A DNA stretch of 10,536 nucleotides, from positions 1 to 10,536 of the forward strand of contig JAWLGN010000195.1 in assembly GCA_041685075.1 (NCBI GenBank), read 5' to 3'. This document shows positions 1 to 6,330 of this stretch, piece by piece. Position 1 is the stretch's first letter. Each line of letters starts with the position of its first letter. The notes beneath the pieces are model-generated. The model searched no databases. It saw only the letters and a program-made list of their open reading frames with translations, and was not told the origin of the DNA. This stretch comes from JAMCRM01 sp041685075 (GTDB lineage Bacteria; Acidobacteriota; Terriglobia; Bryobacterales; Bryobacteraceae). Position numbers and translations under genes: made by a program.

Positions 1-1645
1 TTGAACGTCTTTCCCTTGACCTGGATGTTCCTGGCGCCGATCGCGGCCAGCATGGAAGCGATGGCTTTCACCGACAGCGCCTGCGAGAAGTTCTTGTTGA
101 CGTGCGGCTGAAGATCGCTCGAGCAGATGGCGATGCGGCCGTTGATGATCGTGGGAAAGCGGAGCGAGCTGGGCGGCTGGTTCTCTATCGTTTCGATGAA
201 GCCCGTGTCGGTGAGGTACTGATTGACGTACATGCGGATCGAGCCCTTGAAGTCGGTCTCGTCTCCGCCCTCGGTTTCGATCAGCGCGTCCAGCATGGTC
301 TGCGCGAGCTGCTCCCAGACCTTCGGCTTGACCTTTGGAATGAGCTTGTTCGTGGCGCTCGCGATGGCGACGCGGACGCTCGCCTGGTCGATGAATCTGC
401 CGACATTGGGGAACTCGACCGTGGTGGTCTCCAGTTCCATCTGGTACGTCGGCTCCTTGCCGGTGACTTTGATCAGCCGGAGAATGCGGACGCCCAGGAC
501 TTGCGAGATGCGCTCGCACAGCACGGCTTTGGCCGTGGCCGGGTCCGGTACGGGCTGAACTTCCGGCGCGCTGTCTGCCTGCGGCTGCTCGGGTTGAGTG
601 CAGGGCGCGGTCGCTGTTCCCGAGAGCACGTCGATGGGGTCGATGCCGCCCGTGCGGCGGCTCGCCGTGGCGAGCGTTCGCTGGTAGTAATCGAGCCGGG
701 TGCGCTGCCGCTGGTTGTGCAGCGCCCGGTGGTGGATGATCAGATCGACGATCTGCTGCTCGCTCAGCCCCGCTTCCGTCCCAAAGCAGGCCAGCGCCAG
801 GTCGTAGCCGCTCTGGCTTTGATCCTTCAGGTCGTGCCGCTGCCGTAGCCAGGTGTTGCGGAAGCGGAGATCGATATCCATCCAGCTCTTGAGCGTCTCC
901 TCGGGGATGCGCGCGCTGAAGTTGAGAACGAGGGGCTTATCCTGGAAGCGTTCGCTCCACTCGCGGGCCGCGCGCTCCTCCGCTTCCGGATCGGGAATCG
1001 CGGCTTCGTCCAGATACTCCTCGAAGTCGGAGAGGTTGTAGCGGCGATCGGAGGCGGACAGCAGCGTGACCTTCTTTGGATTTTCCGGGTCCTTGTGGTT
1101 AACCGTGCCCGGAATCCGGAGGACGCGCGCCAGGTCGGAGAGGCGGTCGTAGGCCCATCCTTTCGCGGCCGCGCGCAGCCTCAGCAAGGTGTGCCATCGG
1201 GTCACGACGCGCGCGGCATCGCTCCGCTCCGCATCGGTGTCGAAGACACACGGCTCCTTCAGGAGCCACCAGCAGTGCAAGCCGTTGCCGGTCAGAACGA
1301 CGAAACTTGGCTCCATTCCTGGCGGCAGGATCGAGAGCGCCTCTTGGACAGTCCGCGGCAGAGCCTTTTTCCCGTGGGCCTCGGAAAGCAGATCGAAATC
1401 GGACCCAATGCCGGCGATCGCGGTCACTTCGCCGGATACGCAGCGGCGCATCGGCCCGTAATCCTTTCCTGCCAGGCCGAGCCCGACATAGACGTCCTTG
1501 CTGCCGTTGACGCCGGCAACGTACTCCGCGGCGTCGGGGATGTTGATGAACCAGCGCGAGCGCTTGTCGGGCAGGGTCCAGATGAGGATGTATGGTTTTC
1601 CGGCTTGTACTGCCAGAGCTGATTAAGGAACTCGAGCGGCGTCAT
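1..1645 (-). CDS. RepB/AEP-like DNA primase, 3' end beyond window, apparent frameshift at codon 16
   Basis: Replication primase of the archaeo-eukaryotic (AEP/RepB-like) type, which would make primers for phage DNA synthesis. The ATG at 1645 has a GGGAG SD site 8 bases upstream and overlaps the HD gene stop (ATGA). That frame gives MTPLEFLNQLWQYKPE and then turns to nonsense, ending at 1424. The -1 frame carries a long uninterrupted protein from about 1600 to the left edge, which I read codon by codon without a stop. Joined at the A-run 1596-1599, the product shows at least 548 residues. Seen in it: GSDFD at 81-85 (AEP DxD metal motif), TGNGLHCWW at 119-127, RVLRIPGTVNHK at 174-185, a helical LSEQQIVDLIIHHR segment (294-307), a Pro/Ala-rich linker (345-370), and a possible winged-helix-like C-terminal part (495 on). 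The upstream frame after its TAA has no ATG, GTG or TTG before the conserved region, so a later start does not rescue it. Family call is good; intactness is uncertain. Confidence 0.85.
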
Positions 1646-2211
1646 CTGTTCAGCTCCCAAAAGCGGCGCAGGAAGCGGTCCTCGGCGACGGCTGGCGGCC
1701 AGGGCGTGATCCAGAGGCAATCGGATGGCGCAAAGCCGCACTCCGCGACTATCCAGTCGAGGTCATCGACCGTGGTCACGTCGCGGAACTCTGTGGCGAG
1801 GACGACCCGGTCTGCCTCTGCGACGGACGCAGGCAGCGTGGGCGCCAGACCGAACTTCGCCGCCACCGCCGCCAAAAGCCGCCCCTCGGCGGCACGGTAG
1901 ACGCGCATGTCCGGCTCGCGCTTGATTGGCGCGGGCAGGTCGCCCAGATACGCTTCGGCTGCGTCGTGGAGCAGGCCCCAGAGCGCATCGGCCCCCGGCA
2001 CGACCTCGCTCACTAGGACCGAGTGCTGAGCCACCGAATAGAAGCCGTCCGTGTGGCCCAAGAAACGGCACTGGTGCGCCAGCGAGTGGGCGATGTCGTC
2101 GATATCGATCTCATCCGGACTCGGAGCCAGAGGATGCACTCTCAGGCCGGTGAACGTCCGAAAGTACCGCGCCAGTTGCGCGACCTTCTGCTTCGTCGTT
2201 GTGCTTTCCAT
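1642..2211 (-). CDS. HD-domain phosphohydrolase, YfbR/5'-nucleotidase-like (189 aa)
   Basis: Metal-dependent HD hydrolase resembling YfbR, which removes phosphate from deoxynucleoside monophosphates; in a phage it would adjust nucleotide pools. Key residues visible: H63 in VAQHS, H82-D83 in LLHDAAEAYLGD with D91 at the YfbR D77 spacing, and D134 in AEADRVV. The N-terminal segment with FTGLRV and IDIDDIAHSLAHQCRF is typical of the phage branch of this family. Start is ATG 2211, with GAAGAGG four bases upstream. A GTG at 2250 in the same frame has no SD site and would add 13 unlikely residues. The gene begins 101 bp inside the preceding 174-aa gene, and its TGA overlaps the primase ATG by 4 bp. 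The fold is secure; the exact substrate is inferred. Confidence 0.88.
   Translation of the reverse strand: MESTTTKQKVAQLARYFRTFTGLRVHPLAPSPDEIDIDDIAHSLAHQCRFLGHTDGFYSVAQHSVLVSEVVPGADALWGLLHDAAEAYLGDLPAPIKREPDMRVYRAAEGRLLAAVAAKFGLAPTLPASVAEADRVVLATEFRDVTTVDDLDWIVAECGFAPSDCLWITPWPPAVAEDRFLRRFWELNR
1654..1658 (-). promoter_or_regulatory. Ribosome binding site of the primase gene
   Basis: GGGAG lies 8 bases before the ATG at 1645, inside the end of the HD gene. It supports this ATG as the true primase start, and therefore supports that the frame change a few codons later is real and not a wrong start call. Confidence 0.7.
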
Positions 2212-2635
2212 TTCGCCTCTTCTCCACTTGCCAACCGGTAGCAGGCGCACCGTACCAGGCTTCCGCCGTTCGGATCGCGTGCTCCAGGAACGGCGATGCG
2301 AAATCCTTCCTTCTGCTCTTCCGCGACCGGGCGAACATCAGCCAGCGGTCGCCATCCCTTACGAGCCAGACCCGCGTTCCGCCGCAGTCCGCGCTGACGC
2401 ATTCGGCATCGGCGGAAATGACCGGTCCGGCCGCCCGGTCCTCAATCACGACAGGCGCCGTGGCGAGCCACTTCTCCCACGCGACGAACCGCTCGCCGTT
2501 CCACACGGTCAAAACGGCGTCGTCCGCCGGCGCATCCGGCGGCACCTGTTCGAGGATCGAAAGCTCCCGCTTCGGCTTCTTCCGCTCCTCGCGAAACCGG
2601 CGCAGCGCTTCGAGGCTGTAGGCGGGAATCGTCAT
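2111..2635 (-). CDS. Unknown phage protein, 174 aa
   Basis: I do not recognise the family. The start ATG 2635 overlaps the methyltransferase stop (ATGA) and has GGGAGG four bases upstream, so translation is probably coupled. The N-terminus is basic and helical (SLEALRRFREERKKPKRE, residues 7-24). The middle part (41-129) looks like a compact alpha/beta domain with several Trp (W45, W53, W56, W90, W98, W127) and two Cys (C79, C84); the pattern WLVRDGDRWLMFARSRK (90-106) resembles two beta strands joined by a turn. The last roughly 33 residues overlap the HD gene and are low in complexity (Ser, Glu, Gly), so the conserved part probably ends near residue 140. Its position between the methyltransferase and the nucleotide hydrolase suggests an accessory role in DNA metabolism, but no function can be assigned. 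Confidence 0.75.
   Translation of the reverse strand: MTIPAYSLEALRRFREERKKPKRELSILEQVPPDAPADDAVLTVWNGERFVAWEKWLATAPVVIEDRAAGPVISADAECVSADCGGTRVWLVRDGDRWLMFARSRKSRRKDFASPFLEHAIRTAEAWYGAPATGWQVEKRRNGKHNDEAEGRATGAVLSDVHRPESASSGSESG
2216..2222 (-). promoter_or_regulatory. Ribosome binding site deciding the HD gene start
   Basis: GAAGAGG sits 4 bases before ATG 2211, with GGAG a few bases further up. It lies inside the coding region of the 174-aa gene and favours ATG 2211 over the GTG at 2250. Confidence 0.55.
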
Positions 2636-4146
2636 CCGGCCTCCCGGAGGATGCGGTCCACCGTATCGATGCGGTGGCCGATCCACTTCATCACGGGCAC
2701 CGCCATCGAGTTGCCGATGGCTTTGTAACGCGGGCCGTCGGGCGTCGCCCCAAGCTCCCGCGCCTCTTCGACGGGAATGCCAAGATAGGCCGCGATCTCC
2801 TCGGCCTCGCCGGCGCGCAGCTTGCGCCGGTAGTTCGGCACCAGTGTCCAGTCGTCCGGAAAGCCCTGCAGCCGCTCGCACTCGCGCGGGGTCAGCCGGC
2901 GCACCGCGACCCACGTGGCCACCAGGGGCGCGCCGTCGCCGCGCCCGGAAGCGCCGGACTGCGCCTTGAGCGGCGGCACGACGGTACAGGGAGCGCCGCG
3001 GCCGTTCCGCACGAAACGGGATTCGAAGACCACCGGCGCGGCTACTCCGCCGCCGTCGCTCGCGCACACCGGAGGCGCAATCCCGCGCGGAACGAATCCA
3101 TCCTGGCCCGCGGCGCGGAATGCCACTGCAAGTTGACCTCCGGCATTCGGATGCGAGGCTTGGTGGCCCATCGCGCGCAGGGTTGGAGCTAAGTTTTCGA
3201 GAGCGTCGCCGCCGCCGTCCTTGCACGAGAACGCGACTGGTAACAGCGGCACACCGCGCCCGGTGCCGTCCTCGCTGGCATCCATTCCCTCACTGCGGAG
3301 CGTGTGCGCTATCAGCGACTCGCACGTGTCCACGCTCATGCCGGGGAACCGGTCGCCGCCGGTGCGGTTCGCGCCGGCGAGCAGTGGGGGCGAGATCTCG
3401 ACGCAGATTGTCTCGGTCTCGAAGTCCATGCGCCCGGCGCCGCCGTGCGCGTTGACGGCCGCGGCCACGCCGATGGGACCGGAGGTGTTGTTGCCGCCGA
3501 AGGCGATCAGGTGGCCTGCCTGGGCCTGCTTAACGTCCCCGCCACAGCCGCCAAGGCTGTGAGCAGTAAGGGCGGCAACGCCCGCGCCCGCCGTTCGGCG
3601 CGCCGCAAGATCCCGGCGCAGGCTTTCGCGCTCAAAAAGTACCGACGCGGCAGCCTGCCACGCTCCAAGATATCCGACAACGAAGACGCGTCGGCGGCGC
3701 TGGGGCACTCCGAAGTACTGAGCGTCCAGAATTCGATACGCGAGCCCGTACCCGAGTTGAGCCAGCGTCCCGGCGACGGCTCCAAACGTCCGTCCGCCGT
3801 CCACCGACAGGACACCGGGCACGTTTTCCCAGACGAGCCAGCGCGGTCGAACTCGCGCAGCAAGCCGGAGATACTCGAGCGTGAGGTTGCCACGCGGGTC
3901 ATCCAATCCAAGCCGGTGGCCGGCGACCGAGAAGGACTGGCAGGGCGTGCCTGCCACGAGAAGCTCGATTGGCCCGGCGGATTCGATTTTCGTGAAGTCG
4001 CCATAGTTCGGAACATCCGGGTAGCGGTGCGCGAGCACGGCGCTCGCGAACGGATCGACCTCGGCAAACCACGCCGGCCGCCAGCCGAGCCCGTGCCAGG
4101 CGACTGTGGCGGCCTCGATGCCGGAACAGACGGACCCGTAGATCAT
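2632..4146 (-). CDS. DNA (cytosine-5) methyltransferase, phage Dcm type (504 aa)
   Basis: Transfers a methyl group from S-adenosylmethionine to C5 of cytosine in a specific DNA site. Motifs in order: I, CSGIEAATVAW (7-17); IV, GTPCQSFS with catalytic C69; VI, WENVPG with E107-N108; VIII, PQRRRRVFVVG (148-158); IX, RRLTPRECERLQGFP (416-430); X, AIGNSMAVPVM (476-486). The roughly 255 residues between VIII and IX form a large Gly/Ala-rich target-recognition region with degenerate repeats, longer than in bacterial Dcm. ATG 4146 overlaps the VRR-NUC stop (ATGA), and the following gene overlaps its TGA. An extension to 4221 would add residues that do not look like this family. No clear restriction partner is present, so it is probably an orphan enzyme protecting phage DNA. 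Target sequence unknown. Confidence 0.95.
   Translation of the reverse strand: MIYGSVCSGIEAATVAWHGLGWRPAWFAEVDPFASAVLAHRYPDVPNYGDFTKIESAGPIELLVAGTPCQSFSVAGHRLGLDDPRGNLTLEYLRLAARVRPRWLVWENVPGVLSVDGGRTFGAVAGTLAQLGYGLAYRILDAQYFGVPQRRRRVFVVGYLGAWQAAASVLFERESLRRDLAARRTAGAGVAALTAHSLGGCGGDVKQAQAGHLIAFGGNNTSGPIGVAAAVNAHGGAGRMDFETETICVEISPPLLAGANRTGGDRFPGMSVDTCESLIAHTLRSEGMDASEDGTGRGVPLLPVAFSCKDGGGDALENLAPTLRAMGHQASHPNAGGQLAVAFRAAGQDGFVPRGIAPPVCASDGGGVAAPVVFESRFVRNGRGAPCTVVPPLKAQSGASGRGDGAPLVATWVAVRRLTPRECERLQGFPDDWTLVPNYRRKLRAGEAEEIAAYLGIPVEEARELGATPDGPRYKAIGNSMAVPVMKWIGHRIDTVDRILREAG
2920..3576 (-). repeat. Degenerate protein-level repeats in the methyltransferase variable region
   Basis: Between residues 191 and 409 of the methyltransferase, about seven units begin with a short hydrophobic core of the form (P/H/A)(T/P/A)(L/V)xA and continue into a Gly-rich stretch. 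They start at AALTAH (191), AAAVNAHGG (228), PPLLAGANR (253), HTLRSEGMD (281), PTLRAMGHQ (321), PPVCASDGG (358) and PPLKAQSG (391). Several are preceded by VAF- or VVF-like strands. I infer a repetitive beta-rich recognition region; the alignment was done by eye. Confidence 0.5.
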
Positions 4147-4439
4147 GCGGAGATCCCCAGAATCCGCAGTGCGTCTTCGGCCGTGTACGCAACTCCGGTG
4201 ATGGCGCCCGCCTGCGCCCACTCCCGCAATCGCTGCGCCTGGAGTTCGGTCAACTGCGAACCAGGCCGCTTTACCTCGATCTCGAAATGGCGGCCGCCGA
4301 TGGTCCCGTAAAGATCAGGGTCGCCGGCCACGCCCATCGCGGTGCCATGGCGCTTCCGGATGACAACACCAGGCCGGGCTTTGACCGCCTTCACGATGCT
4401 GCCAACGATGCTCTTTTCCAGCACCGGCTGCCGCTTCAC
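4143..4439 (-). CDS. VRR-NUC domain nuclease (98 aa)
   Basis: Small PD-(D/E)XK nuclease of the VRR-NUC family, members of which cut branched or flapped DNA; phage members are single-domain proteins of about this size. Visible motifs: E8 in the first helix, GDPDLYG (39-45) with catalytic D42, FEIEVKRPG (52-60) supplying E55 and K57, and LTELQAQRL (63-71) with the conserved Gln. The start is GTG 4439, which overlaps the TGA of the 62-aa gene (GTGA) and has GGAGG 7 bases upstream. An ATG at 4499 would add 20 residues read out of the frame of the 62-aa gene and has no family support. It overlaps the methyltransferase start by 4 bp. It most likely serves recombination or replication repair, though a role as partner nuclease to the methyltransferase cannot be excluded. 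Confidence 0.9.
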   Translation of the reverse strand: MKRQPVLEKSIVGSIVKAVKARPGVVIRKRHGTAMGVAGDPDLYGTIGGRHFEIEVKRPGSQLTELQAQRLREWAQAGAITGVAYTAEDALRILGISA

Positions 4440-4624
4440 CGCTGTGCCTCCACCGGCACGGTCAAGCGGACGCACTTCGCGTGATGGTCGTGCTCCCACA
4501 TCACCTCGGTGTGGTTATCGAGCGCCGATTCGACATCGCCGTCGGCGATCACGATCGCTTTTCCGCAGCGCTGGACCAATGCGGCCAGGCAGGCCAGCAG
4601 CAGACGCGTTTTGTAGTCGCTCAT
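4436..4624 (-). CDS. Small phage protein, 62 aa, unknown
   Basis: Not recognised. ATG 4624 has AGGAG 8 bases upstream, overlapping the end of the DUF6551-like gene, and the TGA overlaps the GTG of the VRR-NUC gene. The protein has a helical N-terminal half (TRLLLACLAALVQRC, residues 6-20), then a beta-like AIVIADGDV (23-31) and an acidic/His part (DNHTEVMWEHDHHAK, 36-50). The hydrophobic stretch is too short and too interrupted for a convincing membrane segment. A small alpha/beta protein is likely. Support comes from the tight gene packing and good ribosome binding site, not from homology. Confidence 0.65.
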   Translation of the reverse strand: MSDYKTRLLLACLAALVQRCGKAIVIADGDVESALDNHTEVMWEHDHHAKCVRLTVPVEAQR

Positions 4625-4639
4625 TTCCGGATCTCCTGC

Positions 4640-5434
4640 CTACAGCGGGTCCAGCCTGCCCGTGCGCCGGCCGGCGTTGTACTTCTCGAGGGCCGCTTCG
4701 GCGATACAGCGGGCGAGCGTAGCTCCGCGAAGGTTCCTGAGGCCTTTCGCATCCCCGACCAGCGCGGCCGCCCCGCCGGGATACTTGGCCAACTTCTTCA
4801 CGAGCGCCGCCTGATCCACGGAGGCGCCGTAGGTTCCGTAAATCAACCCGATGCCCTCGATCACGGCGCCCTCGACCGCGCCGGCAATCTTGCCCCAGGC
4901 TGCGAGCACCGTATCCAGAGCGAGCGCGAGCGCCTTTCCGCCGTCCAGCCCGTGAATCTTCTTCAGCGCCGAGACGCAGCAAATGTGCCCGTCGCCGCTG
5001 GTGCGCATGAGTTCCAGCCCGCGGGCGTGAAGCAAATCGAGAATGCCGACCGCACCCGGGAAGCCCGCCTTGACCTCGTTGACGAACTTGTCGTAAGGCG
5101 AAACGGGCGAACGATCGTTGAGCTTTAGGAACAGTTCGGAGGCCCTGGCGCTGTCGGTGACATCGCTGTGGATTTTCACTTCCACCGGCCATTCTCCGAA
5201 CCCGTGCTCCATCAGCGCGCGCCAGCGGTGCTGTCCGTCGATGATCCAGATCCCGTGGCCGTGGCCGGGGATTTCGTACTCGACCGCATGCAAGACGCCG
5301 ATCGCATCCAGGTCCAGTTCGGCCATCAGCTTCTTGAGCTTGGCGGGCACGAGGCCGCGCTGCGCGAGAGGATGAATGCGCAGGGTTTGGGCCTCGACCC
5401 GCACCATGCGGGATTTCGGTTTCTTCGGATTCAT
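4640..5434 (-). CDS. ParB/sulfiredoxin-fold protein, DUF6551-like (264 aa)
   Basis: Contains a ParB-like N-terminal domain: after IHPLAQRGLVPAKLKKL (20-36) comes IWIIDGQHRWRAL (62-74), whose DGQHRW is the nucleotide/catalytic loop of the ParB/Srx fold, then ELFLKLNDRSPVSPYDKF (100-117), the signature I associate with DUF6551-type phage proteins. The C-terminal half (120-264) is helical, with a Cys pair at 152-153, and shows no HTH that I can identify. ATG 5434 overlaps the TGA of the preceding ParB-like gene and has GGAG 7 bases before it. ParB-fold proteins may bind CTP or ATP, cut DNA, or phosphorylate small molecules; which applies here is unknown. It follows another ParB-fold gene directly, so the two may work as a pair. 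Confidence 0.85.
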   Translation of the reverse strand: MNPKKPKSRMVRVEAQTLRIHPLAQRGLVPAKLKKLMAELDLDAIGVLHAVEYEIPGHGHGIWIIDGQHRWRALMEHGFGEWPVEVKIHSDVTDSARASELFLKLNDRSPVSPYDKFVNEVKAGFPGAVGILDLLHARGLELMRTSGDGHICCVSALKKIHGLDGGKALALALDTVLAAWGKIAGAVEGAVIEGIGLIYGTYGASVDQAALVKKLAKYPGGAAALVGDAKGLRNLRGATLARCIAEAALEKYNAGRRTGRLDPL

Positions 5435-6330
5435 TCCTTTTCTCCAAGGGCGGCGAGAAGCTTCGAGGCGACGGCGCGAAGATCCCTTGCCGCGTTGCGG
5501 GCGATGGCCGCCCAGGTCCGTGTTTCCTCCACGGTGCAGGCATTCAAGACCGCGGAGAGATCCAATCGCGAAAGGCCGCGGCAGGCGCCTTGAATGTGTG
5601 AAAGCCCGTCGATCATTCTGCGCTTGGCGGCGTTCTCGATCATTTGCCGGCGCTTGGAAGTGCCTTCCGGAGCGGAGGCAGGCGCCGGAGGCAATTCGGC
5701 CGGCGGTGTCTGGGGCTCCGGAGCAGGTGCGCCTTTCACGCGGCTCGCCGCTTCGCGCAACGCGAGCCTTCCCTGGGCCACCTGCTTCAGCAGTTCCGGG
5801 TCTGCTTTCTGGATAGCGAGCGCCTGGCCGACTTTACGCTGGCTGACGCCGATCTCCTGGGCGAGCTTTTCGCGGACCCTGCCGGCGGCTTCAGGCAAAG
5901 GTTGTGACCGCCCGGTCACAACCTTTCGGCGCCCCTTGTGGAACTGCTTGCCCGCGTCGATTTGCCGTTGGCGGGCTGCCTCCTGCTTCTCCCATGCCTT
6001 GATCGCCACCTGAGCCGCCGTGATCTGGTCGATCGTGAGGTGGCGGCGTTCGCCGTTGACGCTCCAGATCCAGCGCGCGAGCGGCATCGGTCCCTGGTAG
6101 ATCTGGCTCCACTCGGCGAAGCGCGGCTCGATTCCGGCCTCACGGCAGGCCAGCAGCCGGTTGCGTCCATCGACGAGCTGTCCTTCGTGAACGGCGATCG
6201 GATGCAGCAAGCCATTCGCCCGGATGTCCGCTGCGAGCCCGGCGAGCGAATCTTTGTCCATCAAGGGAAACAGGTCGCAGACCGGATGCACCGGCATGCC
6301 ATAGTCCGGCTTGTCGTTTGCGGAGTTCAC
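5431..6330 (-). CDS. ParB-like N-terminal domain protein with HTH (299 aa)
   Basis: Has the ParB N-terminal fold: MPVHPVCDLFPLMD (12-25), IRANGLLHPIAVHEGQLV (36-53) and DGRNRLLACREAG (54-66), a nucleotide-binding box II-like loop. Residues 150-198 (GRVREKLAQEIGVSQRKVGQ and following) fit the HTH DNA-binding domain of ParB/KorB proteins. A Pro/Ala-rich linker (201-222) leads to a helical C-terminal part that could dimerise. I chose GTG 6330 because it overlaps the TGA of the preceding gene (GTGA), has GGAGGT 5 bases upstream, and is followed at once by family-like sequence; a longer frame to 6474 would run far into the preceding gene. The coding sequence holds a 30-bp palindrome at 5897-5926, in the linker before the HTH. 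Role: phage DNA binding, partition or regulation is inferred, not shown. Confidence 0.88.
   Translation of the reverse strand: MNSANDKPDYGMPVHPVCDLFPLMDKDSLAGLAADIRANGLLHPIAVHEGQLVDGRNRLLACREAGIEPRFAEWSQIYQGPMPLARWIWSVNGERRHLTIDQITAAQVAIKAWEKQEAARQRQIDAGKQFHKGRRKVVTGRSQPLPEAAGRVREKLAQEIGVSQRKVGQALAIQKADPELLKQVAQGRLALREAASRVKGAPAPEPQTPPAELPPAPASAPEGTSKRRQMIENAAKRRMIDGLSHIQGACRGLSRLDLSAVLNACTVEETRTWAAIARNAARDLRAVASKLLAALGEKE
5897..5926. repeat. 30-bp inverted repeat, 14-bp perfect arms, 2-bp spacer
   Basis: Left arm AAAGGTTGTGACCG (5897-5910), spacer CC, right arm CGGTCACAACCTTT (5913-5926). The arms are exact reverse complements, and the match stops at both outer edges. It lies within the ParB-like gene, encoding KVVTGRSQPL in the segment before the HTH. 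Arms this long are far beyond chance for a 10.5-kb window. It could be a DNA operator or centromere-like site, or an mRNA hairpin of about 13 pairs with a 4-base loop. No U-run follows on the coding strand, so a classical terminator is unlikely. Confidence 0.9.

Noticed and set aside
102..848. Plus-strand open frame opposite the primase gene
   Set aside because: Composition is Arg/Asp/Leu-rich shadow type, and the minus strand carries a continuous primase frame through the whole stretch.
3304..4311. Long plus-strand open frame (335 codons) opposite the methyltransferase
   Set aside because: It mirrors a strongly conserved minus-strand gene; the translation is Arg/Ala/Gly-rich without a recognisable domain, as expected for antisense frames in high-GC DNA.
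5897..5926. Rho-independent terminator at the 30-bp palindrome
   Set aside because: The coding strand has no U-run after the right arm, and the site is in the middle of an open gene.
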